In this document: one piece after another, positions 46,474 through 54,357 of the stretch
How the letters are laid out: every line of letters starts with the position of its first letter
How positions within the stretch are numbered: the stretch's first letter is position 1
From: JACDAE01 sp963717195
Lineage (GTDB): Bacteria; Chloroflexota; Ktedonobacteria; Ktedonobacterales; Ktedonobacteraceae
Length of the DNA stretch: 64,000 nucleotides
NCBI GenBank assembly: GCA_963717195.1
Contig: CAVQVR010000013.1
Span: 62,001-126,000, forward strand
Reading direction: 5' to 3'
Made by a program: the position numbers and the translations under genes
Notes under the pieces: model-generated
Told to the model about the DNA's origin: nothing
What the model saw: only the letters and a program-made list of their open reading frames with translations
Databases searched by the model: none

Positions 46474-47448
46474 TCACCCTTCTTTCGAAGGTCGTACAAT
46501 CAACATGGGCAGCTTCGTCGTATTCAGAAGCCGATCCGTTACACTTCCCATCACCCAGCGTTCCAGCCCCTCGCGTCCATGGGTCGAGATAGCAATTAGA
46601 TTACACAGATTGCTCTCCCCTATATCTTCATTCGTCTTTCCGACCGTCCCATGCTCCGCCAGCCTCAGCAGGGCGCTGGCAACATCAGGTGCCAGCTCAA
46701 CCGAATGGGTAAGTGAAAGTCGGAGGTCTTTTCCTTCGGGAAACAGGCGTTCCTCGGCCTGGCTCAGGTAGGTTCTGGCATGTTGCAGTATCTCGTCGTT
46801 TCGTTCGCTGGCAAGCCCCTCTTCCGCAGTGGTTGGGGAAAGCTTGACCACCTGGCTCAGGTGCAATGCTCCTTGCCCGGCAGCAGCCAGCGCAGCAGTC
46901 AAATAGGCTGCAGGTCGAAGCGCAGTCTCGGCAAGTGGCGAGCCATCCAGGGGAACAAGTGTACGGAGCGAACCAGATGAAGCAATTGGAGCAAGTGAAG
47001 AAGGCGTTTCACCCTGGCGAAGCACGAGAACTGGCATCGTACATTGATGAACGAGCGCGTGGGCAACGCTCCCCAGCACCCAGCGCGTGAAACCAGTTCT
47101 CCCGTGGCTACAGAGCACGATAAGGTCGATCCCAGGAGTTTCGGCAAACGCAAGAAGCTGTTGAACAGGCAGACCAAACAACACCTTCGTCTTGATTTCA
47201 ATGCCCGAAAGCTCTGGGGATAGAGCCTGCGATTTCAGATAGGTGTTGGCGCTCTCCATCTGCTCATCGATTTCCTGCTGGTTCTCCATGGGAGCCGGAG
47301 ACCATCCTCCACTGTAGTCAGCAGGTAGACTGACCACCTGTACCAGGAGGAGTGTGCTACCTGTGAAGCGTGCGATACGCGCCGCTACTGGCAAGGCTTG
47401 CTCCGCACGAAGCGAGCCATCCAAGGGGACGAGAATATGTTGAAACAT
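46474..47448 (-). CDS. tandem universal stress protein (two UspA domains)
   Basis: Cytoplasmic protein of 324 residues made of two UspA folds (about 1-150 and 160-322). Both start with LVPLDGS and end in the nucleotide-binding motif: SHGRTGFTRWVLGS in the first and THGREGLERWVMGS in the second, matching G-2x-G-9x-G(S/T), so ATP binding is expected in both halves. Such proteins act in stress or hypoxia survival. It is the promoter-proximal gene of an operon with pckG. An FNR/CRP-like palindrome sits just upstream. Confidence 0.93.
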   Translation of the reverse strand: MFQHILVPLDGSLRAEQALPVAARIARFTGSTLLLVQVVSLPADYSGGWSPAPMENQQEIDEQMESANTYLKSQALSPELSGIEIKTKVLFGLPVQQLLAFAETPGIDLIVLCSHGRTGFTRWVLGSVAHALVHQCTMPVLVLRQGETPSSLAPIASSGSLRTLVPLDGSPLAETALRPAAYLTAALAAAGQGALHLSQVVKLSPTTAEEGLASERNDEILQHARTYLSQAEERLFPEGKDLRLSLTHSVELAPDVASALLRLAEHGTVGKTNEDIGESNLCNLIAISTHGREGLERWVMGSVTDRLLNTTKLPMLIVRPSKEG

Positions 47449-47469
47449 ACAAAACTTCCTTCCGCATCA

Positions 47470-47483
47470 GTGATCTATATCAC
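47470..47483. promoter_or_regulatory. FNR/CRP-type palindrome upstream of the usp-pckG operon
   Basis: gtgatctatatcac has arms GTGAT and ATCAC around four bases, close to the FNR consensus TTGAT-N4-ATCAA. It lies 21 bases before the usp ATG. A TAATAT box at about 47491-47496 on the minus strand could be the -10, which would place the site downstream of the start, more in keeping with repression. The promoter is not well defined. Confidence 0.45.
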
Positions 47484-47608
47484 CTGCAAATATTATTTGA
47501 CGTAATTCCAGGGTTATTACACAGTTTTGGTGATCAGAGTCCTTTCATTTCTTCAGGTGAAACTGCCTGAGAAGCGCATTCATAGCTTCGCGTATGTTTT
47601 GCCCCATT

Positions 47609-47878
47609 TCATATAGTGACCTCAATCGGTGCCCATACCGGATCTTTGGCAATGTTTACATAACCCACTTCGCGATACCCACAATTTATACAAAAGCGCA
47701 TGAGTTTCACCGAGTGGACGTAGCCTGTTCTGGTATTAAAATCGACTTTAGGAGGTGCTCCATTCTGTGACCAGTACAGCAACTCTTTGCATCGTGGGCA
47801 AGCTTTCTCACTGGTGATTTGTGGCAAGCTTTTGTATTGGTCCATTGACCGCTCTCTTTCTGTTTCAGGGGCGTACAT
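47609..47878 (-). CDS. small zinc-ribbon protein, function unknown
   Basis: Conserved-looking protein of 89 residues, or 78 if it starts at the second Met (47845), which has a slightly better upstream purine stretch. Two Cys pairs, CPRCKELLYW and CINCGYREVGYV, separated by about 33 residues, form a zinc ribbon. The first part is hydrophilic. I do not recognise the family. It stands alone, in the same direction as usp-pckG and 160 bases upstream of it. Confidence 0.6.
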   Translation of the reverse strand: MYAPETERERSMDQYKSLPQITSEKACPRCKELLYWSQNGAPPKVDFNTRTGYVHSVKLMRFCINCGYREVGYVNIAKDPVWAPIEVTI

Positions 47879-48267
47879 TCTCTTGATTGGCGGTATGGCT
47901 TCATCTTTCGCCCTCTTTTCCTGCCGTTCTCTTCTGTATTATTTCTATTGAACTGCTTCAATTATAATTTTCATTGGTCACAAGATAATCAATAAATCGA
48001 CTTCACGCATCACAATAGCATCACACTATATTTCTAGTATAGCTGTTGTGTGAGAAGGTTTGCATGAAAACATTCTTGTCGGCGCGAAACGTCTGGTGTT
48101 GAAACGCTGAGGATGGACGAGACATAGGGGTCTGAAAAGAAAGGAAGGTCAGGCGCAAGCATGCATCGCTCAGAAGAAACAAGCGATTGAGCAGAAGCGC
48201 CCGTCCGAGCTTCAAGAGGTCATGGAGGAGAGGTCGCGTGGGGTTGGCCTGGACAGGTCAGTCTCTC
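47879..48267. other. intergenic region without recognisable gene
   Basis: AT-rich near 47940-48060 and mixed later. Open frames here are short, lack ribosome sites and have unusual composition. No repeat, RNA fold or attachment site was found by eye. It could contain the promoter of the zinc-ribbon gene. Confidence 0.3.
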
Positions 48268-48696
48268 CTATCCATGTATATTCCTATCAGCGTCAGTTTC
48301 AATGCGCTGAATTGTGGAAACAATTCGTCTTACATTTTGCTCTGTGAGTTCTTGCCCATGAGCATAGTAGAAGGCTTTTGAGTAGCTACCATCTAGCTCA
48401 ACAATTCTTACATCTAGGTGCTCTCCTTCGAGGAGTTCAACGTAAGTTGTGGCTCCCGTCTTGTGGAGGGTAAACGGAACTTCTTTTGCAGCTGCGTTCC
48501 TGTAGGTATTTTGTCCGGTGACTTTAATAGACAGGTGCGCAGATGCCACCGGGTAAGTGATACTACACGCAATTTCGAAATAGAAGGAATCGGATGCGCG
48601 GGTACGCGGTTGAGATACGCATTCATAGGATATATGGACGGCAGGAAAATGAGATTGGTTTTCTACGGAAGATGAATGAGTTGTTGATGCTGCCAT
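48268..48696 (-). CDS. hypothetical protein of about 142 residues
   Basis: Not recognised. The frame is open back to 48804, but the part before Met 48696 is Cys-rich and unlike the rest, so the shorter form is preferred. The body has alternating hydrophobic patterns suggestive of beta strands (FYFEIACSITYPVASAHLSI, TYVELLEGEHLDVRIVELDG) and an amphipathic C-terminal helix (ELTEQNVRRIVSTIQRIETD). No signal peptide and no membrane segment in the short form. It is divergent from the SDR gene. Confidence 0.5.
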   Translation of the reverse strand: MAASTTHSSSVENQSHFPAVHISYECVSQPRTRASDSFYFEIACSITYPVASAHLSIKVTGQNTYRNAAAKEVPFTLHKTGATTYVELLEGEHLDVRIVELDGSYSKAFYYAHGQELTEQNVRRIVSTIQRIETDADRNIHG

Positions 48697-48986
48697 TAAA
48701 ACGCTCACTTTCTGGAAAAACAGTAATGAGAATTGGTTTTCCTCTCTAGTATAACACAGATGCGAGGGGCAACAGGTGGGAATGCCCTCGCCACGATCAT
48801 GCATGCCTTGTTACTGCTCATCATCCACAACTGTATTGCTGGGCAGAAGTAGCTGAATGGACCTGGTATCCGTATCAGAATTGTTAGCGTTTTGTGGTGC
48901 GCTTCCATAGGCAAATTATATCGTTTTCACATCCCATCAATTGGGTCGCGCTTCTATTAGAATGAGGATAAGAAAGGATTTTCAAT

Positions 48987-49760
48987 ATGGGACAATTTGA
49001 TCAGAAAGTGGCTCTGGTGACCGGATCAGATAGCGGAATTGGCCGTGCAATTGCGTTGGCGTTTGCTCGTGAGGGGGCAAGCGTGGTGGTAAACTATGCT
49101 CATGCGCAGGATCGGGCCGAGGAAGTGCGGCAGATCATTGAGCAACAGTATCATGGGCAGGCGCTGGTGCTGCAGGCGGATGTTTCACAATATCAGCAGG
49201 CAATAGGGCTTATTCAGCAGACGGTTGAGCATTTCAATCACCTGGATATTATGGTTAACAATGCCGGAATGGAGATACATAGCCCGTTTCTTGACGTGAC
49301 CGAAGAGCAGTTTGATCGCGTCGTCGGAGTGGATCTGAAAGGAGCTTTTTTCTGTGCTCAGGCAGCGGCACGTGAGATGGTCAAACGGAATACGCCTGGG
49401 CGCATCATCAACATTTCCTCGGTCCACGAGGATCTTCCGATGCCGCAAAATGTACCTTATTGTTGTGCCAAGGGGGGCGTGCGTATGCTAATGCGTACTA
49501 TCTGCCTGGAACTGGCTCCTCACAACATCACAGTCAACAATATCGGCCCAGGTGCGGTTGATACGCCGATTGATGCCGATGTGAAGGCTGATCCGAAAAA
49601 AATGGCTGCTCTTCTGGCAGAGATTCCGCTCAATCGTATGGGGCAGCCCGACGAGATTGCGGGCCTTGCACTCTACCTGGCTTCCGATGCTGCTGCGTAC
49701 GTGACCGGTTCGACCTTTTTCATCGATGGTGGGCTGATGCGTTATAGTGGAGGTCTGTAA
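48987..49760 (+). CDS. short-chain dehydrogenase/reductase (glucose 1-dehydrogenase-like)
   Basis: NAD(P)-dependent oxidoreductase of 257 residues. It has the cofactor motif TGSDSGIGRAIA, NNAG at the end of strand four, the catalytic Ser in NISSVHE and the Tyr-x3-Lys in PYCCAKGG, and ends with the SDR tail TGSTFFIDGGLMRYSGGL, close to bacterial glucose 1-dehydrogenases. GREGA-type charge (Asn-Tyr after the second strand, VVVNYAH) favours NADP. A ribosome site (AGAAAGGA) precedes the ATG. A hairpin follows, so it may be monocistronic. The exact substrate is unknown. Confidence 0.93.
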   Translation: MGQFDQKVALVTGSDSGIGRAIALAFAREGASVVVNYAHAQDRAEEVRQIIEQQYHGQALVLQADVSQYQQAIGLIQQTVEHFNHLDIMVNNAGMEIHSPFLDVTEEQFDRVVGVDLKGAFFCAQAAAREMVKRNTPGRIINISSVHEDLPMPQNVPYCCAKGGVRMLMRTICLELAPHNITVNNIGPGAVDTPIDADVKADPKKMAALLAEIPLNRMGQPDEIAGLALYLASDAAAYVTGSTFFIDGGLMRYSGGL

Positions 49761-49827
49761 GGCTGAGATGATAGAAGTCGGAACCTGGCAAAATAACTGA
49801 AATCGCTAGACGCGAAATAGATCATTC

Positions 49828-49863
49828 ATTCCGTTCTGGGGGAGAATATCTCCCGAACGGAAT
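49828..49863 (+). terminator. strong hairpin after the SDR gene
   Basis: attccgttc (49828-49836) pairs with gaacggaat (49855-49863), and inside it gggaga (49840-49845) pairs with tctccc (49849-49854) around the loop ata, leaving a three-base bulge. It is followed by ctgtttctc. It would end the SDR transcript, but it is also only 35 bases before the aquaporin ATG and might affect that gene. Confidence 0.65.
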
Positions 49864-49898
49864 CTGTTTCTCATACGGAGAAAAAGGGATGTAGGTAC

Positions 49899-50699
49899 AT
49901 GCATTTTAAATGGTGGAAACAACTTCACTGGCCTGAGTACGGTGCAGAATTTCTTGGTACCGCCTTTTTAGTATTTGTCGGATTGAGCGCGGTCGTTTTT
50001 GACTTTGGCAAAGGGTTGCCACTCACTACACTGTTACCCGATGCGAGCCTGCGCCGCCTCATCACAGGTTTACTTTTCGCTGGAAGTGGCTCGCTGGTCG
50101 CTATTTCGCCCTTAGGGAGATTAAGCGGTGCCCATATTAATCCCTCGGTCTCGTTAGCTTTCTGGGCACAAGGAAAAATGGATCATCAAGATGTCATCGG
50201 CTATATTGTAGGCCAGTTTCTAGGAGCTATTTTTGGGGCGGCGCTCCTTGTACTGCTCTGGAGTCACCATGCATCTAGCGTGAATGATGGTATAACGCTG
50301 CCGGGTAGTGGATATCCACTATGGGTGGTGTTTCTGGCCGAAATGAGTTTAACCGCACTCCTGGTGCTCGCGATCTTTCTCTGTGTGAGTAATCAGCGTT
50401 TCATGCGATGGACGCCACTTGTGACCTGGTTGCTTGTAGCGACGATGGTCTGGTTGGAAGCTCCTGTTTCTGGTACCAGCCTCAATCCGGCTCGTAGTTT
50501 TGGTCCGGCCCTCTTCGCTGAAATCTGGACTGCTCAATGGCTCTACATGGTTGCGCCTCCCCTCGGAGCACTGCTTGCCGTTGGTCTCTATCGCCTGCTT
50601 GCTGCCGGCGAACATGATGTGGTAACTGGAAAACTCTTTCATGCGCCGCATTATCGCAGCATCTTCAAAAATGTGAGTGCACCACAGCAAGCTGCTTAG
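49899..50699 (+). CDS. aquaporin / MIP-family channel
   Basis: Six-helix membrane channel of 266 residues for water or small neutral solutes. The first half-helix motif is SGAHINPSVSLAF, with NPS in place of the usual NPA; the second is SGTSLNPARSFGPALF, with normal NPA and the selectivity-filter Arg. The insertion between helices one and two (VFDFGKGLPLTTLLPDASLRR) is longer than in the classical AqpZ. It stands alone, and the C-terminal tail is cytoplasmic and basic. Confidence 0.92.
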   Translation: MHFKWWKQLHWPEYGAEFLGTAFLVFVGLSAVVFDFGKGLPLTTLLPDASLRRLITGLLFAGSGSLVAISPLGRLSGAHINPSVSLAFWAQGKMDHQDVIGYIVGQFLGAIFGAALLVLLWSHHASSVNDGITLPGSGYPLWVVFLAEMSLTALLVLAIFLCVSNQRFMRWTPLVTWLLVATMVWLEAPVSGTSLNPARSFGPALFAEIWTAQWLYMVAPPLGALLAVGLYRLLAAGEHDVVTGKLFHAPHYRSIFKNVSAPQQAA

Positions 50700-50758
50700 A
50701 AGCAAGTTGCTGCGCTTTCTTTATAAGATAGAATCAGCGCGAATGCATAAGAGTCAGA

Positions 50759-51403
50759 TTATGGTTCCTGTTGTTCGAGGCCAGTTACGAGAATGCTCTC
50801 AAACATGTCTGCAATGCGCTGTGGAGTGTAAGTACCGGATGTGCGATACCATTGTGATAATGAGTTGCACATACCTAGCAGCCCAAAAGCCACAATCTTC
50901 GCGTCAACCTCAGACTTAAAAACGCCAGCCTGTTGTCCTTCCTCAATGATGCGTTCAAAGTAGCGTTCGTAGGCTTTGCGGCGTAGCTGGATCTCTTTGG
51001 CGAATGGGCCAGTCAGATGATGTTGCTCACGAAAGAAGACCGTCATGGCGGGTGAGCCATCAGCTGCTACGGTCGTTTGATGTTCTATTGCTCGCCGTAA
51101 CTTCTCCTGAGGAAGAGAATTGGCTTCCACGATGCGGCGTAACGGTTCTTCGCTGACCGTCAAGACCATGAGGTAGATCAGGCGCAAGATTTCTTCTTTG
51201 TTTTTGATGTGGTAGTAAAGTGCGCCTTTGGTTGCTCCCAGTACGTCGGCGATATCTTCCAGGCTGGTTGCTCCAAAACCTTTTTGGGCAAATAATCTGG
51301 CGGCGGCGGCGACAATGGCCTGCTGGGTGATACGCTCACGTTTGCTGGGGTTATTAAGCGTGCCCTTACTTATACGCTTCTCGATTGTGATACTCCATTT
51401 CAC
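50759..51403 (-). CDS. TetR-family regulator, probable repressor of the paa cluster
   Basis: Repressor of 214 residues, GTG start at 51403. The TetR DNA-binding part is at residues 25-70 (IVAAAARLFAQKGFGATSLEDIADVLGATKGALYYHIKNKEEIL). The ligand domain has LRRKAYERYFERIIEEGQQAGVF and DAKIVAFGLLGMCNSLSQWY, as in acyl-CoA-responsive members such as KstR2 and PaaR. It is divergent from paaA, and the paa promoter region has a palindrome-like site at 51530. Phenylacetyl-CoA or a related CoA ester as inducer is inferred from position and family. Confidence 0.88.
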   Translation of the reverse strand: MKWSITIEKRISKGTLNNPSKRERITQQAIVAAAARLFAQKGFGATSLEDIADVLGATKGALYYHIKNKEEILRLIYLMVLTVSEEPLRRIVEANSLPQEKLRRAIEHQTTVAADGSPAMTVFFREQHHLTGPFAKEIQLRRKAYERYFERIIEEGQQAGVFKSEVDAKIVAFGLLGMCNSLSQWYRTSGTYTPQRIADMFESILVTGLEQQEP

Positions 51404-51519
51404 AGTCCCTCTAAAAGACAGAGATCCCTATTTTCTACGCATTGTTCAAATTAATGGTAATCGCAAACCGCTATTTTGTCAATAGATTCAATGCAAATAC
51501 TCCTTGATTTTTTCTCTTT

Positions 51520-51546
51520 TATAATGTATAAACATACCAGGTGTTT
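51520..51546 (+). promoter_or_regulatory. putative paa promoter -10 and adjacent operator-like site
   Basis: TATAAT (51520-51525) is followed by aaacataccaggtgttt (51530-51546), whose outer five bases (AAACA/TGTTT) and inner ACC-a-GGT are inverted. No good -35 is visible at the right spacing. The rest of 51404-51658 contains no gene. Ribosome site AGAAGGA precedes the paaA ATG at 51659. Confidence 0.45.
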
Positions 51547-51658
51547 AAAAAATGGTGGCTGAAAATGTAGGGATTGGTGGAGAGATGCCCCTTTTGTTAG
51601 CAACTCGTAGAGCTGTATCCATTATACAAGCGTCAGGATAAAAGAAGGATGATTGCCG

Positions 51659-52621
51659 ATGGCTTCCCTTGCTCCGATACTGTTACAAAGCGAAGAAGCT
51701 GTGCGCGAGCGTTTACGTAAACAACAGCTTATTGAGACGCTTGAACATATGAGTCCCATCTATCTGGAAGGGATTAAACGCATTCTCACCGTCTCGGCGG
51801 ATACAGAATTGATCAGCGCACCAGCTTACTATCATGCCGCTGTCTATGCTCCGACGCTCAATAACTTCGGGTCTGCCATCTCCATCATCCAGGATGAGCT
51901 TGGACATGCACATATTGCCTACCGTTTGCTGCGCGATCTTGGTGTCGATACGGACAAGTTGATTTTTGAACGTGCTCCCCAGAACTTTAAATATCCCTAC
52001 GCCTTTGATGTGGGCCTGGATAGCTGGGTTGAGCTGATCGTAGCCAACGCGTTTTATGATCGTGCTGGCTATGCGTTGCTCGGTGATATCTATCGCAGTA
52101 CGACATTTGGACCCTGGAAGCGTGCGCTGGTCAAAGTTGATAAGGAAGAGACGTTCCACTTGCGCCATGGCGAGCAAAATATGCGCAAGATCAATCAGAC
52201 GCCAGAAGGACATGATACGTTGCAGCAAGCCGTAGACTGGATGTTTATGCTCACCGTTGAATGGTTTGGCTTGCCTGATGATCTGAAGAAACATAGTGAA
52301 CAGCTCGACTATGGCTTTAAAGGGCACAGCAACGACGAGTTGCGCCAGATATGGATGACGACGGCGGTTCCGCTATGCGAAGAGCTCCACCTCAAGGTGC
52401 CTGCACACTACGATAAAGAGCAGAAAAAATATGTCATCGACTGCCCCTTTCCCGCCCATTTCGATGCGCGGGCGAAACGCTGGTTGCTTGAAGATGGCGC
52501 ATGTAACTGGGACGATGTGATGAAGCGCTGGAAAGCTCGTGGCCCGATGAATGAAGAGTTTGTAGGCATGGTCCAGCGTGGACGGCGTGAGATGTTACGT
52601 TTATTGGAGCAAGAAGTATGA
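51659..52621 (+). CDS. paaA: phenylacetyl-CoA epoxidase, oxygenase subunit PaaA
   Basis: Catalytic di-iron subunit of ring 1,2-phenylacetyl-CoA epoxidase, 320 residues from ATG 51659, which has AGAAGGA nine bases upstream (a TTG at 51653 is the only longer option). It is a ferritin-like four-helix bundle with iron-ligand motifs QDELGHAHIAYRLL and KEETFHLRHGEQNM, and family segments YAPTLNNFGSAISI, WVELIVANAFYDRAGYALLGD and the C-terminal WDDVMKRWKARGPMNEEFVGMV. The gene heads an operon: its stop overlaps paaD as ATGA. It needs PaaC as partner and a PaaE reductase that is not encoded here. Confidence 0.95.
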   Translation: MASLAPILLQSEEAVRERLRKQQLIETLEHMSPIYLEGIKRILTVSADTELISAPAYYHAAVYAPTLNNFGSAISIIQDELGHAHIAYRLLRDLGVDTDKLIFERAPQNFKYPYAFDVGLDSWVELIVANAFYDRAGYALLGDIYRSTTFGPWKRALVKVDKEETFHLRHGEQNMRKINQTPEGHDTLQQAVDWMFMLTVEWFGLPDDLKKHSEQLDYGFKGHSNDELRQIWMTTAVPLCEELHLKVPAHYDKEQKKYVIDCPFPAHFDARAKRWLLEDGACNWDDVMKRWKARGPMNEEFVGMVQRGRREMLRLLEQEV

Positions 52622-52971
52622 CCACGACCTATCCATCAGTGCAAACACATCGCGCCACTGATACTTCCTGCCCTGCTCTCTGGGATGCCTTGCGTGATGT
52701 GATGGACCCTGAAATTCCCGTCAGCGTAGTAGACATGGGCCTGATCGTCGATCTGCAGGAATACGAGGGAATTGTGCACGTGAAGCTCACCTTTACCGCG
52801 ATGGGTTGTCCTGCAACCGAATTCATTATAGAAGATATTCGCACTCGCCTGTTGCAAGAGTCCGCTATAAAAGAAGTACAGATCGAGATTGTCTGGACAC
52901 CCGTCTGGACCAAGGAACGGCTGAGCGAGGAGGGTATCGATATTATGCGCACATGGGGGATATCGGCATGA
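52618..52971 (+). CDS. paaD: PaaD N-terminal part: MIP18/DUF59 protein
   Basis: Iron-sulfur/di-iron maturation factor of 117 residues for the epoxidase. It has the MIP18 motif VMDPEIPVSVVDMGLIVDL and TAMGCPATEFI with one conserved Cys. E. coli PaaD is about 165 residues and carries a C-terminal Cys-rich zinc ribbon; here the protein stops after WTKERLSEEGIDIMRTWGISA and the ribbon is a separate gene four positions later (53982). Both ends overlap neighbours by ATGA, so translation is coupled from paaA through paaB. Confidence 0.92.
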   Translation: MTTTYPSVQTHRATDTSCPALWDALRDVMDPEIPVSVVDMGLIVDLQEYEGIVHVKLTFTAMGCPATEFIIEDIRTRLLQESAIKEVQIEIVWTPVWTKERLSEEGIDIMRTWGISA

Positions 52972-53207
52972 GCCAAACAGCAACCACACCGGATATTCCG
53001 ACCGGACGCGACGCGCTAACCGAAAGCCACGTCTGGCTGGTCTATGCAAGGCGCAAATATGATGAGCCACTCTATGAAATTGGAAATGTGATGGCCGACG
53101 ATGTTGAGCTGGCAAAAGTGTACGCACGCAGCATCTTTGATGAATTTAGCTGGGTTGAGATGGTGATCATACCACGTGAAACGATTGTGACCGTCATCGC
53201 ATCATAG
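52968..53207 (+). CDS. paaB: phenylacetyl-CoA epoxidase subunit PaaB
   Basis: Small structural subunit of 79 residues from ATG 52968, which overlaps the paaD stop as ATGA. The frame is open further upstream but inside paaD. The family pattern is visible in VWLVYARRKYDEPLYEIGNV and AKVYARSIFDEFSWVEMVIIPRETI. PaaB bridges PaaA-PaaC heterodimers into the larger complex. It is a little shorter than E. coli PaaB because of a short N-terminus. Confidence 0.93.
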   Translation: MSQTATTPDIPTGRDALTESHVWLVYARRKYDEPLYEIGNVMADDVELAKVYARSIFDEFSWVEMVIIPRETIVTVIAS

Positions 53208-53217
53208 GGGATCGAAT

Positions 53218-53982
53218 ATGGCAACAAGTACACGCATCGATAACGCAGCACTTTTCGCGCTGCTCTCGTCGCTCGCAGATAACAAGCAGGCCATCGCGCG
53301 ACGATATGCCTACTGGAGTAACGGTGCTCCCGCTTTAGAAGCTGCCGTTGCTGCTGCCGCCATGACGCAGGATGAACTGGGACATGCCCGTACGCTCTAT
53401 CCTCTCTTGGGAGACTTTGCGCAGTCAGAGGCAGACCCTGTTCAGGTCGATCCAGTCACGCGCACCCTGCATTATCATCTATCCTATCTCGACAATGATT
53501 TTCAAGGCTGGTCTGATTTCGTGGCGACGAACTTCCTGCTGGATAGCGCGTTGACAACTTTCTTTGAGGCAGCGCAGAACTCCAGCTATGAGCCATTGAG
53601 TCAGCGTGCACGTAAAGTGATACAGGAAGAGCGTGTTCACTTTGTGCATGGTGAAGGCTGGGTACGTCGCTTAGCAAAGTTGGGAGGAGCTGTACGAGCA
53701 TCTATCGTCGCGTCACTCGCCCGTCTCTGGAACGAAACGCTCTGCTGGTTTGGCCCCAATGACGATCCAGGCACGCAGCGATTATACCAGGAAGGCATCC
53801 TTGATGCATCTCCTGATGAGCTGCGTAGTCGCTATCTGCAGAAGATCATGCCCACGTTGAGTGGTCTGGATATAAACGTTCCTGTTTCCTTCAATGCCAC
53901 AACAAAAACCTGGGAGCCAATTCATGAACTTCCCTGGTCCGCCTGGGACTCTACCAGCAGAAGGTTGGAAAGGGAGGAGTAA
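53218..53982 (+). CDS. paaC: phenylacetyl-CoA epoxidase subunit PaaC
   Basis: Structural ferritin-like subunit of 254 residues that pairs with PaaA. It has AAAAMTQDELGHARTLYPLLGDF, the segment DFQGWSDFVATNFLLDSALTTFF, VIQEERVHFVHGEGWVRRL and LWNETLCWFGPNDD, all in family order. It lies ten bases after paaB and its TAA overlaps the next start (TAATG). The gene order A-D-B-C differs from the enterobacterial A-B-C-D-E. Confidence 0.93.
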   Translation: MATSTRIDNAALFALLSSLADNKQAIARRYAYWSNGAPALEAAVAAAAMTQDELGHARTLYPLLGDFAQSEADPVQVDPVTRTLHYHLSYLDNDFQGWSDFVATNFLLDSALTTFFEAAQNSSYEPLSQRARKVIQEERVHFVHGEGWVRRLAKLGGAVRASIVASLARLWNETLCWFGPNDDPGTQRLYQEGILDASPDELRSRYLQKIMPTLSGLDINVPVSFNATTKTWEPIHELPWSAWDSTSRRLEREE

Positions 53983-54239
53983 TGGAAAACAATGTAGGGG
54001 CCCGATTTATCGCGCCCGCCAGTTTCAATATGGAAACCAATCCTATCGGGGCCAGATTTATTAAATCCGATGCAAAGCGAGATGTTTCCTGTCCCTATTG
54101 TAGATCAACCAACACCGAATTCTTTTCCCTGTTCGGGCAGCAATTGTTGACTGAGCAGTACTATTGTAAAAACTGTCATACACCGTTTGAGTATATCAAA
54201 GATGATGAAACAGTGTTGCATGCTGATTCGGGTTTGTAA
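53982..54239 (+). CDS. separate zinc-ribbon protein resembling the PaaD C-terminus
   Basis: Protein of 85 residues whose second half, CPYCRSTNTEFFSLFGQQLL then YYCKNCHTPFEYIKDD, looks like the C-terminal zinc ribbon of full-length PaaD proteins. With the short PaaD at 52618 it probably forms a split PaaD. The first half contains two similar segments, VGARFIAP and IGARFIKS, coded by copies of the dispersed TAGGGGC...GCGCC repeat (53993-54020 and about 54044-54060), so a repeat seems to have become coding sequence. It is translationally coupled to paaC by TAATG. Confidence 0.8.
   Translation: MENNVGARFIAPASFNMETNPIGARFIKSDAKRDVSCPYCRSTNTEFFSLFGQQLLTEQYYCKNCHTPFEYIKDDETVLHADSGL
53993..54020 (+). 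repeat. dispersed palindromic repeat, copy inside a coding region
   Basis: The sequence here runs tgtaggggcccgatttat followed by cgcgcccgcc. Related copies, with the same GGGGC...GCCC frame around a TTTA-like centre, are at about 54044-54060, 54254-54277 (minus sense), 55157-55177, 55185-55205, 58192-58220, 58244-58275 and 13360-13378 (minus sense). Most lie between genes; this one is read as NVGARFIAPA in the zinc-ribbon gene. Confidence 0.65.
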
Positions 54240-54277
54240 ACGGACACACACACGGGCTTGTAAACGGTGCCCCTACA
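54231..54277 (-). repeat. dispersed palindromic repeat, tandem copies after the zinc-ribbon gene
   Basis: gtttgtaaacgg overlaps the stop of the zinc-ribbon gene and gggcttgtaaacggtgcccc follows at 54254-54273. On the minus strand the latter reads tgtaggggcaccgtttacaa, like the copy at 13360-13378. It lies in the 118-base gap before the enoyl-CoA hydratase gene. Confidence 0.6.
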
Positions 54278-54357
54278 ATAATGGGGAGCACATGATACGT
54301 TTGGGAAAATCCACCAATGCGCCAAGGTGCATGTATTCTTGAAAGGACAAAACGACA

